From: Treponema primitia ZAS-1
GTDB lineage: Bacteria; Spirochaetota; Spirochaetia; Treponematales; Breznakiellaceae
NCBI RefSeq assembly: GCF_000297095.1
Contig: NZ_AEEA01000035.1
Span: 1 to 31,483 of the forward strand
Length of the DNA stretch: 31,483 bases
Direction of reading: 5' to 3'
Made by a program: the position numbers and the translations under genes
The notes under the pieces: generated by a model
Told to the model about the DNA's origin: nothing
Seen by the model: the letters and a program-made list of their open reading frames with translations, nothing else
The model's database searches: none
Part shown: one piece after another, positions 1 through 6,232 of the stretch
Position numbering within the stretch: position 1 is the first letter of the stretch
Layout: every line of letters starts with the position of its first letter

Positions 1-455
1 AAATTTGTATTATATATTATATGATTTTCATTTATTAAGGATACAAAATCATTCCAGTCGCTATTATATTCCCAATCGCCACCTAAATCAATTAATGCTC
101 GATTTATAAGGCCACCAAAACATTTATATAAATTATCAAATGATCGTTTATTATTATGATATAGATTTAATCTTTTTTCAAGAAATTCGTCTCTATATCC
201 TCCAATAGTTACAATATAGTCTTTTATTACTGGTGCAACATTATCATAATATTTATATAAATTTGTGTCAAATATTTCACTGATTTTATAATAAACAAAT
301 ATTGCGACTTCAAATTTAATTACAGATTTATGTTCTACAGGACAATATTTATAAATAATATTTGAGATTTTTTCCGTTGCTATTGCAAAATTAATTATTG
401 CAGTATATTCCTGTAGTTTTTGATGTTTTTTTTCTTCGCTATTTCCCAAAAACAT
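1..455 (-). CDS. Unknown protein, truncated by the window edge (cassette gene 1)
   Basis: An open frame runs from an ATG at 455 down to position 1 with no stop, so about 151 residues of the N-terminal part are visible. It begins MFLGNSEEKKHQKLQEY and is rich in Ile, Tyr, Asn and Lys. Short blocks such as FGGLINRALIDLGGDWEY are visible, but I do not recognise a family. There is no signal peptide or obvious membrane segment. The start is well supported by a GGAGG ribosome site (463-467) seven bases upstream and a promoter just beyond it. Codon use is strongly A+T-rich, like the other genes before position 4400 and unlike the rest of the window. It is oriented opposite to the other four cassette genes. 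That it is a real gene is fairly sure; its function is unknown. Confidence 0.7.
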   Translation of the reverse strand, partial: MFLGNSEEKKHQKLQEYTAIINFAIATEKISNIIYKYCPVEHKSVIKFEVAIFVYYKISEIFDTNLYKYYDNVAPVIKDYIVTIGGYRDEFLEKRLNLYHNNKRSFDNLYKCFGGLINRALIDLGGDWEYNSDWNDFVSLINENHIIYNTN

Positions 456-482
456 TTGCAAACCTCCAAAGTTGCTATTTAC

Positions 483-511
483 AGTGTACTATGATTTTTT
501 AATTTCGTCAA
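483..511 (-). promoter_or_regulatory. Sigma70-type promoter of cassette gene 1
   Basis: On the minus strand, TTGACG (506-511) is followed after exactly 17 bp by TACACT (483-488). The predicted start is about 20 bases upstream of the ATG at 455, leaving room for the GGAGG ribosome site. Confidence 0.6.
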
Positions 512-540
512 TATTTTTAAAAATAATTCAAAAAAATGGC

Positions 541-663
541 ACATAACGTTCCGATTGTATGCGAAGGTTTTTTGGCGCGATAAGAAAATTGCGTAGCAAT
601 TTTAGCGCCAAAAAACTTTGGGTGGAGTGAGCCGTGGATTGCATTTTAATTATGTTATGCGGC
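541..663 (-). repeat. S1: attC-like cassette site, inverted orientation
   Basis: Read on the minus strand this site has the same right-hand end as S3 and S5: a GCATACAA box, a seven-base spacer and GTTATG. It also has the same large inner hairpin. The hairpin arms are TTTTTTGGCGC (568-578) and GCGCCAAAAAA (605-615), with an inner 8-bp stem AAAATTGC/GCAATTTT. The conserved sequence CTTTGGGTGGAGTGAG is present as the reverse complement of the S3 module. The far end (GTTATGCG, near 655-662) fits the consensus poorly, so the site may be partial. Its orientation is opposite to S2-S5. Confidence 0.6.
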
Positions 664-824
664 TACGCCGCAGTTGACAAAAGAATAATAAAAAACCGCA
701 TAATAAAAAAATTATGAAATAAAATTATGCCAAGCGGCTACGCCGCTAATTTAATAATAAAAATAAATGAAGAAGAACCCGTGCGCCGTCCATGTCGCAC
801 GGCTAACGTAGAAGATTTTGCATC
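664..824. other. Gene-free stretch with cassette remnants
   Basis: No credible gene lies here; short open frames cross the palindromes of S2 and have no ribosome site. It contains two copies of the small palindrome GCGGCTACGCCGC (659-671 and 734-746). The segment around 723-775 resembles 1482-1534, the tail after the cytidine deaminase gene. This suggests an ORF-less or decayed cassette between S1 and S2. Confidence 0.4.
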
Positions 825-991
825 GCTTAACATACGGTATATGTTCCGCCGCCATTCGGCGGCTCCAGGGTTCCGTTCGCCTAGGTCACTTCGTTCCCAC
901 GGCTCACTGCACCTACATTTTGCCCGCCCTGGTCTTGCTTCGCAAGCCCTTATTCGGGCGGTCAAACCGTTATATACCTTGCACGTTATAC
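825..991 (+). repeat. S2: attC-like cassette site
   Basis: The left end reads CTTAAC, a five-base spacer ATACG, then GTATAT. The right end reads ATATAC, a seven-base spacer CTTGCAC, then GTTATAC. The two ends therefore pair as nested boxes with unequal spacers, as in folded attC sites. Between them lie the shared module GGGTTCCGTTCGCCTAGGTC and a hairpin built from GCCCGCC... and ...GGGCGGTC. Confidence 0.65.
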
Positions 992-1023
992 GACATTTGC
1001 CCTAAGATTTGTTGGGGAATATA

Positions 1024-1052
1024 TTGACAAAAAGAATGAAACAATATAAACA
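1024..1052 (+). promoter_or_regulatory. Promoter of the cytidine deaminase cassette gene
   Basis: TTGACA (1024-1029) is followed by TAAACA (1047-1052) at 17 bp, or TATAAA (1045-1050) at 15 bp. It lies directly after S2, inside the cassette, and 18-25 bp before the ATG. Confidence 0.5.
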
Positions 1053-1069
1053 TAAATGAAGGGGAAAAA

Positions 1070-1477
1070 ATGAAAGAAATTGGATTTAAAGAATTATATA
1101 AAATAGCAATGAGTAAAAATAATCCGCGAAAAATATCTCCATTCATAGAAGCTGGAGAAGTTTCTGCGGCTATATTAACAGAGAACGGTAATGTTTATAC
1201 TGGTGTTTGTATTGATACTGCCAGTACTTTGGGTATGTGTGCAGAACGAAATGCAATAGCTAATATGATTACTAATGGTGAATCAAAAATAATTAAATTG
1301 GTTTGTTGTTTCAGTGATGGAAGAATTGGATCGCCTTGTGGGGCATGTAGGGAATATCTTATGCAACTTGATAAGGATAGTGGGAATATTGAAATACTAA
1401 TAAATTATGAAAAAATGGAAATAATTAAATTAAAAGATATTATTCCAATGTGGTGGGGAGACGAAAAATTTAAATAA
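1070..1477 (+). CDS. Cytidine deaminase-like protein (cassette gene 2)
   Basis: The protein has 135 residues, the usual length of small tetrameric cytidine deaminases, which convert cytidine or deoxycytidine to the uridine form in the cytoplasm. The zinc-site motifs are visible: CAER at about residues 57-60 with the catalytic Glu59, and PCGAC at 89-93 with the two further Cys ligands. The N-terminal part (FIEAGEVSAAILTENGNVYTG) matches the substrate-binding core of the family. Blasticidin-S-type deaminases share this fold, so the substrate is not certain. GAAGGGG (1058-1064) is the ribosome site. The gene sits between S2 and S3 with its own promoter, as a single-gene cassette, and is strongly A+T-rich. 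The family is sure; the exact substrate is not. Confidence 0.85.
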   Translation: MKEIGFKELYKIAMSKNNPRKISPFIEAGEVSAAILTENGNVYTGVCIDTASTLGMCAERNAIANMITNGESKIIKLVCCFSDGRIGSPCGACREYLMQLDKDSGNIEILINYEKMEIIKLKDIIPMWWGDEKFK

Positions 1478-1481
1478 TAAT

Positions 1482-1534
1482 TATGTCAAACGACTTTGCC
1501 GCTAATTTTATAAAAAAATATATGAAGAAATAGA
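1482..1534 (+). repeat. Diverged copy of the 723-775 segment
   Basis: The sequence after the deaminase stop (ATTATGTCAAACGACTTTGCC...GCTAATTTTATAA...ATATGAAGAA) aligns with 723-775, differing at scattered positions. The repeated tail supports a common cassette ancestry for the gene-free stretch before S2. Confidence 0.45.
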
Positions 1535-1566
1535 ATAATTAAAATAATGGAGTACGGGCAAACGCC

Positions 1567-1734
1567 GTATAACAGGTCTGTATACGCTACGGGGCTAAAG
1601 CCCCTCGGGGTTCCGTTTCGCTAAGTCGCCTTCGGCTCCCACGCTCCACTCCACCCAAAGTTTTTATGGCGCAAAATGCTGCGCATTTTTTTATCGCGCC
1701 ATAAAAACCATCGCATACAGCCGGAGCGTTATAC
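1567..1734 (+). repeat. S3: attC-like cassette site
   Basis: The left end is GTATAAC, a short spacer AGGT and CTGTATACGC. The right end is TCGCATACAG, a seven-base spacer and GTTATAC. An inner hairpin pairs TTTTTATGGCGC (1661-1672) with GCGCCATAAAAA (1696-1707) around a second stem AAAATGC/GCATTTT. A left-hand hairpin GGGGCTAAAGCCCC and the shared GGGTTCCGT module are present. Confidence 0.7.
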
Positions 1735-1768
1735 GAAATGCACAATTTTACCTTTGTTTACATAAGTA

Positions 1769-1797
1769 TTGACAATATTAAAAAAGAACTGTAATCT
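1769..1797 (+). promoter_or_regulatory. Promoter of cassette gene 3
   Basis: TTGACA (1769-1774) and TAATCT (1792-1797) are exactly 17 bp apart, 24 bp before the ATG at 1822. Confidence 0.6.
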
Positions 1798-1821
1798 AAA
1801 GTCTATAAACGGAGAAGTGTT

Positions 1822-2319
1822 ATGCCGAAAGATACTGATATAATTAAAAAATTGATAATACCCAATGCCCCACAAAAAGATTTCAGGGAAGCGCTTAAAA
1901 AAATTGAAAAGGGTCAATATGAAGTGGAAACATTAGTAAATGGCAATAAAATTCATATCAGTAAACCTGGATTTAAAGGAAAAGATGATTTCAGGGTCGA
2001 TATATTTGATCCTAATAAAAATAAAAATTCATCATTAACACATGAATATTTATTTGATGATATAGCAAAAAAATATCAAAAAGAACCTGTTGGGACAAAA
2101 AAATTAGTATGTGGACTTCTTGATGTTTGCAATGGCAAAGAACCGGATAAAGTAATAAAAGATAATAAACTAAAAGATACAGTAGGGCTGTCAATTGATG
2201 TTATATTAAAAAATTATAAATGGATATGGGGACAAGAAGATTGTAATTATCCTCAAGGCAAAGGAAGATGGCTTTCAATGGATGCACTGTTGAAAGAATA
2301 TGAAATAGAAAAGCCGTGA
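1822..2319 (+). CDS. Unknown protein (cassette gene 3)
   Basis: The protein has 165 residues, rich in Lys, Asp and Asn, with no signal peptide or membrane segment, so it is probably cytoplasmic. Visible blocks are KPGFKGKDDFRVDIFDP in the first half and IWGQEDCNYPQGKGRWLSMDAL near the C-terminus. I recognise no family. The start is supported by GGAGAAG (1811-1817) and a good promoter. It is a single gene between S3 and S4 with A+T-rich codon use, like its cassette neighbours. Cassette genes are often orphans of this type. That it is a real gene is likely; the function is unknown. Confidence 0.75.
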   Translation: MPKDTDIIKKLIIPNAPQKDFREALKKIEKGQYEVETLVNGNKIHISKPGFKGKDDFRVDIFDPNKNKNSSLTHEYLFDDIAKKYQKEPVGTKKLVCGLLDVCNGKEPDKVIKDNKLKDTVGLSIDVILKNYKWIWGQEDCNYPQGKGRWLSMDALLKEYEIEKP

Positions 2320-2336
2320 AAGAAATTATTCACTTC

Positions 2337-2472
2337 GTATAACATACGGTTTACGGTTCGTCGCTTCGCTCCTCTGGGTTCTGTTCACCTAGGTCGGCTA
2401 CGCCTCTTACGGCTCAGTACACCCACATTTTTATTGTGCTATTAAAAATGAAGTAAACATTTCACGTTATGC
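2337..2472 (+). repeat. S4: attC-like cassette site
   Basis: The left end is GTATAAC, a spacer ATACG and GTTTAC. The right end is GTAAAC, a seven-base spacer ATTTCAC and GTTATGC. The shared inner module GGGTTCTGTTCACCTAGGTC is present. At 136 bp it is shorter than S3 and S5 because the inner hairpin is reduced to an A+T-rich stem. It lies immediately after cassette gene 3. Confidence 0.65.
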
Positions 2473-2549
2473 GAAATTTTGGCTGAATGTTTCTGTAAAT
2501 AAAACAATAATAATATAAAAAAATATTGTACAAAATATTTGAACAATGG

Positions 2550-2579
2550 TTGACAAAATATTTAATGGTATGATACTAT
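2550..2579 (+). promoter_or_regulatory. Promoter of cassette gene 4
   Basis: TTGACA (2550-2555) and TACTAT (2574-2579) are 18 bp apart. The predicted leader is about 60 bases and ends in GGAGGT (2635-2640). Confidence 0.55.
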
Positions 2580-2649
2580 CATTTAGAATATTTACAATAA
2601 TAATGTAAAACATTTTTCTGTAAACTACATAAATGGAGGTAATCTTGAA

Positions 2650-3072
2650 ATGATAAAAAATCCGGTAGAAACGATTGGTAATTTAATAGAAAAGCAAGGA
2701 ATTAGTTTTATAAGTTCCATTGATGAAAATGGTTTTCCCAATACAAAGGCAATGTTACCTCCGGTTAAACGGGAAGGCATAAAAACATTTTATTGGCATA
2801 CTAATTCACCGTCAATGAGAATAAAACAATACAAAAATAATTCAAAGGCTTGTATATATTTTTATGATAAACGGTTTTTTAAGGGCGTAATGTTAAAAGG
2901 AACAATGGAAGTATTGGACGATATAAAAATAAAAAAAGAAATTTGGAAAGACGAATATACAAAATATTATACAGGAGGAATGGATAGAGGAGATTTTATA
3001 GTAATAAAGTTCACGGCAGAAAATGGACGGTATTATAGTAACTTTAGTTCGGAAGATTTTAAGATAGAATAA
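2650..3072 (+). CDS. Pyridoxamine 5'-phosphate oxidase-fold protein (cassette gene 4)
   Basis: The protein has 140 residues and the pattern of the split-barrel flavin-binding family related to general stress protein 26. An N-terminal helix is followed by SFISSIDENGFPNTKAM, then FYWHTNSPSMRIKQYKNN and KACIYFYDKRFFKGVMLKG, ending in a short strand region. Members bind FMN, F420 or haem as small cytoplasmic oxidoreductases; the exact ligand and substrate cannot be read here. The start ATG lies nine bases after GGAGGT; a TTG at 2645 in another frame is not preferred. It is a single gene between S4 and S5 with its own promoter and low G+C. The family is fairly sure; the reaction is unknown. Confidence 0.8.
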   Translation: MIKNPVETIGNLIEKQGISFISSIDENGFPNTKAMLPPVKREGIKTFYWHTNSPSMRIKQYKNNSKACIYFYDKRFFKGVMLKGTMEVLDDIKIKKEIWKDEYTKYYTGGMDRGDFIVIKFTAENGRYYSNFSSEDFKIE

Positions 3073-3120
3073 TATAAAAATTAAAATAAAAAATAGGAGT
3101 ATAAAAGCAGTCCAAACTTC

Positions 3121-3297
3121 ACATAACAGGACTGTATACGCTTCGGGCCTAAAGGCCCTCAGGGTTCCGTCCGCCTAGGTCATTTCGCTGCGCTCCATTC
3201 CCACAGCTCACTCTACCCAAAGTTTTTATGGCGCTGGAAACCTTCGGTTTGCTTTATCGCGCCATAAAAACCTTCGTATACAGCAGGAACGTTAGTC
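3121..3297 (+). repeat. S5: attC-like cassette site (best-formed copy)
   Basis: The left end is ACATAAC, a spacer AGGA and CTGTATACGC. The right end is CGTATACAG, a spacer and GTTAGTC, the closest of all copies to the classical GTTRRRY core. A small hairpin GGGCCTAAAGGCCC lies on the left and a 12-bp stem TTTTTATGGCGC/GCGCCATAAAAA on the right. The module GGGTTCCGTCCGCCTAGGTC is shared with S2-S4. Confidence 0.7.
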
Positions 3298-3338
3298 GCA
3301 ATAAACCAAAAATATTTGTTAAATATTTGTTAAAATAA

Positions 3339-3367
3339 TTGACAAAATTATAATAATAAAATATAAA
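3339..3367 (+). promoter_or_regulatory. Promoter of cassette gene 5, very close to its start codon
   Basis: TTGACA (3339-3344) and TATAAA (3362-3367) are 17 bp apart. Only nine bases separate the -10 box from the ATG at 3377 and no ribosome site is visible, so a leaderless or near-leaderless mRNA is predicted. Confidence 0.55.
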
Positions 3368-3376
3368 AAACATACT

Positions 3377-4387
3377 ATGAATAAAAATAAATTATTAGCT
3401 ATTTTCGTTTTTCAATTATTTTGTCAAAATTATTTGCTTTCTCAAACACAACCGGAAAATTATGTGTTTTTTAATTTGGACAGGGAGCTCATCAGAAACG
3501 CTTCTTTTTATGATTTTAGACAATTTGCAGGAGCACAAATAAAATATACATGGAGAAGTTTGGAGCGTGAAAAAGATGTATATGACTTTTCCACTATAGA
3601 AGAAGATAGATTGTTTTTATTAAGCAAAGGAAAAAAATTATTTATTCAGATTCAAGATGTTTCTTTTAGTTCAAATATCAGAAATGTACCCAATTATATT
3701 ATTGAAGATCCGCAATATCATGGAGGGATTAATTCACAATATGAATTCGCTGATGATAATGATAATAACCCACGGGAGACTGGCTGGGTATCCCGCCGCT
3801 GGGATAGAGCGGTAGCTGAACGTTTTCATAAACTTATAATGGAATTAGGAAAACAATTCGATGGAAAAATAATAGGTATAACATTACCCGAAACATCCGT
3901 TGACTTTGGTTCTACTGGAAAATATTATCCAATTGGGTTTACTCCAGAAATATATCGGGAGGCGATAAAAGCAAATATGAATGCGACACATTTAGCATTT
4001 AATCAGTCAATGGTTATTCAATATGTTAATTTTATGCCCGGAGAATGGCTTCCATGGGATGATAAGGGTTATTTATCATCATTATTTGAATATGCTGAAT
4101 TATTAAAAATTGGAATTGGCGGGCCTGATCTTATACCCTATAAAAGAAATCAAATGAATCATGGGTATTCCTTTGCACAAAAATATCAAGGAAGAATAAA
4201 ATTAGGTTTTGCGGTACAAGAGGGTAATTATAATCAAAAAAATGAACAAACAGGATGGACATTAACGGTACAAGAAATTTATGATTTTGCAAAAAATTAT
4301 TTGAAGACAAATTATATATTTTGGTATCCAGAAGAACCATATTTTACGAGAGATGTAAAACCACTATTATTGAGAGAAATAAGATAA
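3377..4387 (+). CDS. Secreted barrel-like protein of unknown activity (cassette gene 5)
   Basis: The protein has 336 residues. Residues 1-22 form a signal peptide (basic MNKNK, hydrophobic stretch, cleavage probably near LLSQ/TQ), so it is exported. The mature part resembles a glycosidase-type TIM barrel: GAQIKYTWRSLEREKDVYDFS (52-72) is typical of the first strand of such enzymes, KKLFIQIQD follows, and IIGITLPETSVDF (about 165-177) carries a Glu172 that could be catalytic. YIFWYPEEPYF lies near the C-terminus. I cannot assign a known glycoside hydrolase family. It is unusually large for a cassette gene. No Shine-Dalgarno sequence precedes the start. It is A+T-rich and followed by a decayed site. 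The enzyme role is inferred. Confidence 0.65.
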   Translation: MNKNKLLAIFVFQLFCQNYLLSQTQPENYVFFNLDRELIRNASFYDFRQFAGAQIKYTWRSLEREKDVYDFSTIEEDRLFLLSKGKKLFIQIQDVSFSSNIRNVPNYIIEDPQYHGGINSQYEFADDNDNNPRETGWVSRRWDRAVAERFHKLIMELGKQFDGKIIGITLPETSVDFGSTGKYYPIGFTPEIYREAIKANMNATHLAFNQSMVIQYVNFMPGEWLPWDDKGYLSSLFEYAELLKIGIGGPDLIPYKRNQMNHGYSFAQKYQGRIKLGFAVQEGNYNQKNEQTGWTLTVQEIYDFAKNYLKTNYIFWYPEEPYFTRDVKPLLLREIR

Positions 4388-4402
4388 AAAGGGGTTTACT
4401 GC

Positions 4403-4530
4403 GCCTAACAGGTTTGTTTACGCTTCGTCGTTTCTTATCGGAGTTCTGTTTTGATAAATCGGTTATGCCTCCCATAGGTATGTCATCATTTTTTGGCGGC
4501 GGTGAAAATAAGATTTTTCTTGCTTTTTTC
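4403..4530 (+). repeat. S6: decayed attC-like site at the end of the array
   Basis: The left half (GCCTAAC, AGGT, TTGTTTACGC, then TTCGTCG) and a diverged inner module (GAGTTCTGTT...TCGGTTATGCC) can be aligned with S4. The right-hand end with GTTAnnC after a pairing box is not recognisable. It marks the junction between the cassette block and the higher-G+C chromosome. Confidence 0.5.
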
Positions 4531-4547
4531 CCATAGTATGGTAAAAT
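4520..4547 (+). promoter_or_regulatory. Possible promoter of the glutamate-synthase-like gene
   Basis: TTGCTT (4520-4525) and TAAAAT (4542-4547) are 16 bp apart, 30 bp before the ATG. It is a moderate match only. Confidence 0.35.
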
Positions 4548-4577
4548 TATTTTCACAAATAACTATGGAGGAAAAGT

Positions 4578-6170
4578 ATGAATTTACAGCGTCCCAATGG
4601 TAATGACGCCACACGGTCGGTTAACCGCTCGACCAGTGTGGTACCCTCAAGCGGCCTCTGTTCCCGGTGTATCGACGGGTGCAAGGGGAATTGTGAAATC
4701 TTTAAGGCAACATTCAGGGGCAGGGAACTCATCTATCCAGGGCCTTTCGGGGATATAACTGCGGGGGGGGATAAAAATTACCCCGTGGATTATTCCCATC
4801 TCAATATCCAAGGATATGCCCAGGGCGCCGAAGGGCTTCCTACGGGAACTCCGGCGGACCCGGATCATGCCCGGTTTCCCCTGGTTAACACAGAAACCGA
4901 ATACGGCTGGGATAAAAAAGTTAAAATGACCATGCCGGTATTTACCGGCGCCTTGGGATCCACCGAAATTGCCCGGAAGAACTGGGAACACTTTGCCGTG
5001 GGAGCCGCCATTTCAGGGGTTACCATAGTCTGCGGCGAGAATGTTTGCGGCATTGATCCTGGACTGGAATTGAATGGCAGCAAAAAAGTAGCTAAAGCCC
5101 CCGACATGGACCGGCGTATTGCAGCCTACAAAAAATACCACTCAGGGTACGGGGAGATCCTTATTCAGATGAATGTGGAGGATACGAACCTCGGTGTGGC
5201 GGAGTATATTATTGAAAAGCATAAAATCGAAACCATAGAGCTTAAGTGGGGCCAGGGCGCTAAATGTATAGGCGGCGAAATCAAAGTCGGTTCCCTTGAG
5301 CGGGCTCTGGAACTCCAGAAGCGGGGCTACATCGTTACCCCCGATCCATCGGATCCCATTATCCAGGCCTCTTTTAAAGACGGGGCTATTAAAGAATTTG
5401 AACGTCACAGCCGCCTGGGCTTTGTTACTGAAGAAGGCTTTATGAAGGAAGTGGCCCGCCTGCGTGGTCTTGGCTTTAAACGTATCACCCTTAAAACCGG
5501 CGCTTACAGTCTTAAAGAATTGGCTATGGCTATCAAATACTGTTCCAAAGCTAAGATCGATCTCCTCACCATTGACGGCGCTTCAGGCGGCACCGGCATG
5601 AGCCCCTGGCGCATGATGGAAGAATGGGGTGTTCCTTCACTTTACCTTCACAGCGCAGCCTATGAGTATTCATCAATACTTGCCGCCCAGGGTGAGCGGG
5701 CGCCCGACCTCGCTTTTGCGGGCGGGTTCAGTTCCGAAGACGGTGTCTTTAAGGCCCTGGCCTTAGGCGCCCCCTATGTAAAGGCGGTGTGTATGGGCCG
5801 TGCGCTCATGATCCCCGGTATGGTGGGAAAGAACATAGCCCAATGGCTTAAAGATGGGAATCTTCCCAAAACTGTAGCCGATTACGGAAGCAGCCCGGAA
5901 GAGATTTTTGTTAACTACGAAAAAGTAAAGAACATCGTTGGGGGAGGGGAAATCGACAAGATACCCCTGGGCGCCATCGGTATCTACAGCTATGCGGATA
6001 AGCTCAAAGTCGGCCTCCAGCAGCTCATGGCCGGGGCCCGGCGTTTCAATCTTTCTATCATCAGCCGTAAAGACCTCATGTCCCTTACGGAAGAGTGCAC
6101 CAAAGTTACGGGCATTCCCTATCTTATGGATTGTTACCGTGATGAGGCCATGAAGATACTAAGGGGCTAA
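4578..6170 (+). CDS. FMN-binding glutamate-synthase-like protein
   Basis: The protein has 530 residues and corresponds to the FMN-binding synthase domain of the glutamate synthase large subunit as a stand-alone protein, without the glutaminase domain. DGASGGTGMSPWRMMEEWGVPS (from about residue 333) is the family's flavin/2-oxoglutarate loop, and an AFAGGFSSEDGVFKALALGA block follows. The N-terminus has a Cys cluster, C28-x2-C31-x3-C35-x3-C39, that could hold an iron-sulphur centre. The 3Fe-4S cysteines of true GltB may correspond to Cys residues further on (for example CMGRALM), but this is uncertain. GGAGG (4567-4571) fixes the start. No small subunit or glutaminase is adjacent, so the reaction and electron donor are open. 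It is transcribed alone and ends at a hairpin terminator. Confidence 0.8.
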   Translation: MNLQRPNGNDATRSVNRSTSVVPSSGLCSRCIDGCKGNCEIFKATFRGRELIYPGPFGDITAGGDKNYPVDYSHLNIQGYAQGAEGLPTGTPADPDHARFPLVNTETEYGWDKKVKMTMPVFTGALGSTEIARKNWEHFAVGAAISGVTIVCGENVCGIDPGLELNGSKKVAKAPDMDRRIAAYKKYHSGYGEILIQMNVEDTNLGVAEYIIEKHKIETIELKWGQGAKCIGGEIKVGSLERALELQKRGYIVTPDPSDPIIQASFKDGAIKEFERHSRLGFVTEEGFMKEVARLRGLGFKRITLKTGAYSLKELAMAIKYCSKAKIDLLTIDGASGGTGMSPWRMMEEWGVPSLYLHSAAYEYSSILAAQGERAPDLAFAGGFSSEDGVFKALALGAPYVKAVCMGRALMIPGMVGKNIAQWLKDGNLPKTVADYGSSPEEIFVNYEKVKNIVGGGEIDKIPLGAIGIYSYADKLKVGLQQLMAGARRFNLSIISRKDLMSLTEECTKVTGIPYLMDCYRDEAMKILRG

Positions 6171-6189
6171 TGAAGGAATAGCCATCGGG

Positions 6190-6232
6190 AAAAAATGAGA
6201 GTGAGGATATTATATCCTCCGGTCATTTTTTT
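6190..6232. terminator. Bidirectional terminator between convergent genes
   Basis: AAAAAATGA (6190-6198), a stem GAGGATA/TATCCTC (6203-6209 and 6213-6219) with loop TTA, then TCATTTTTT (6223-6231). The A- and T-tracts give a U-run on either strand. It overlaps the stop codon of the minus-strand gene. Confidence 0.7.

Noticed and set aside
727..1027. Overlapping small open frames on both strands (92, 75 and 69 codons)
   Set aside because: They run through the S2 palindrome, lack ribosome sites and have no protein-like character.
541..4530. CRISPR array, suggested by repeated palindromic sequences
   Set aside because: The repeats are over 130 bp, irregularly spaced, and separated by whole genes rather than short spacers.
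6190..6232. Riboswitch or small RNA between convergent genes
   Set aside because: A simple stem with A- and T-tracts explains it as a bidirectional terminator.
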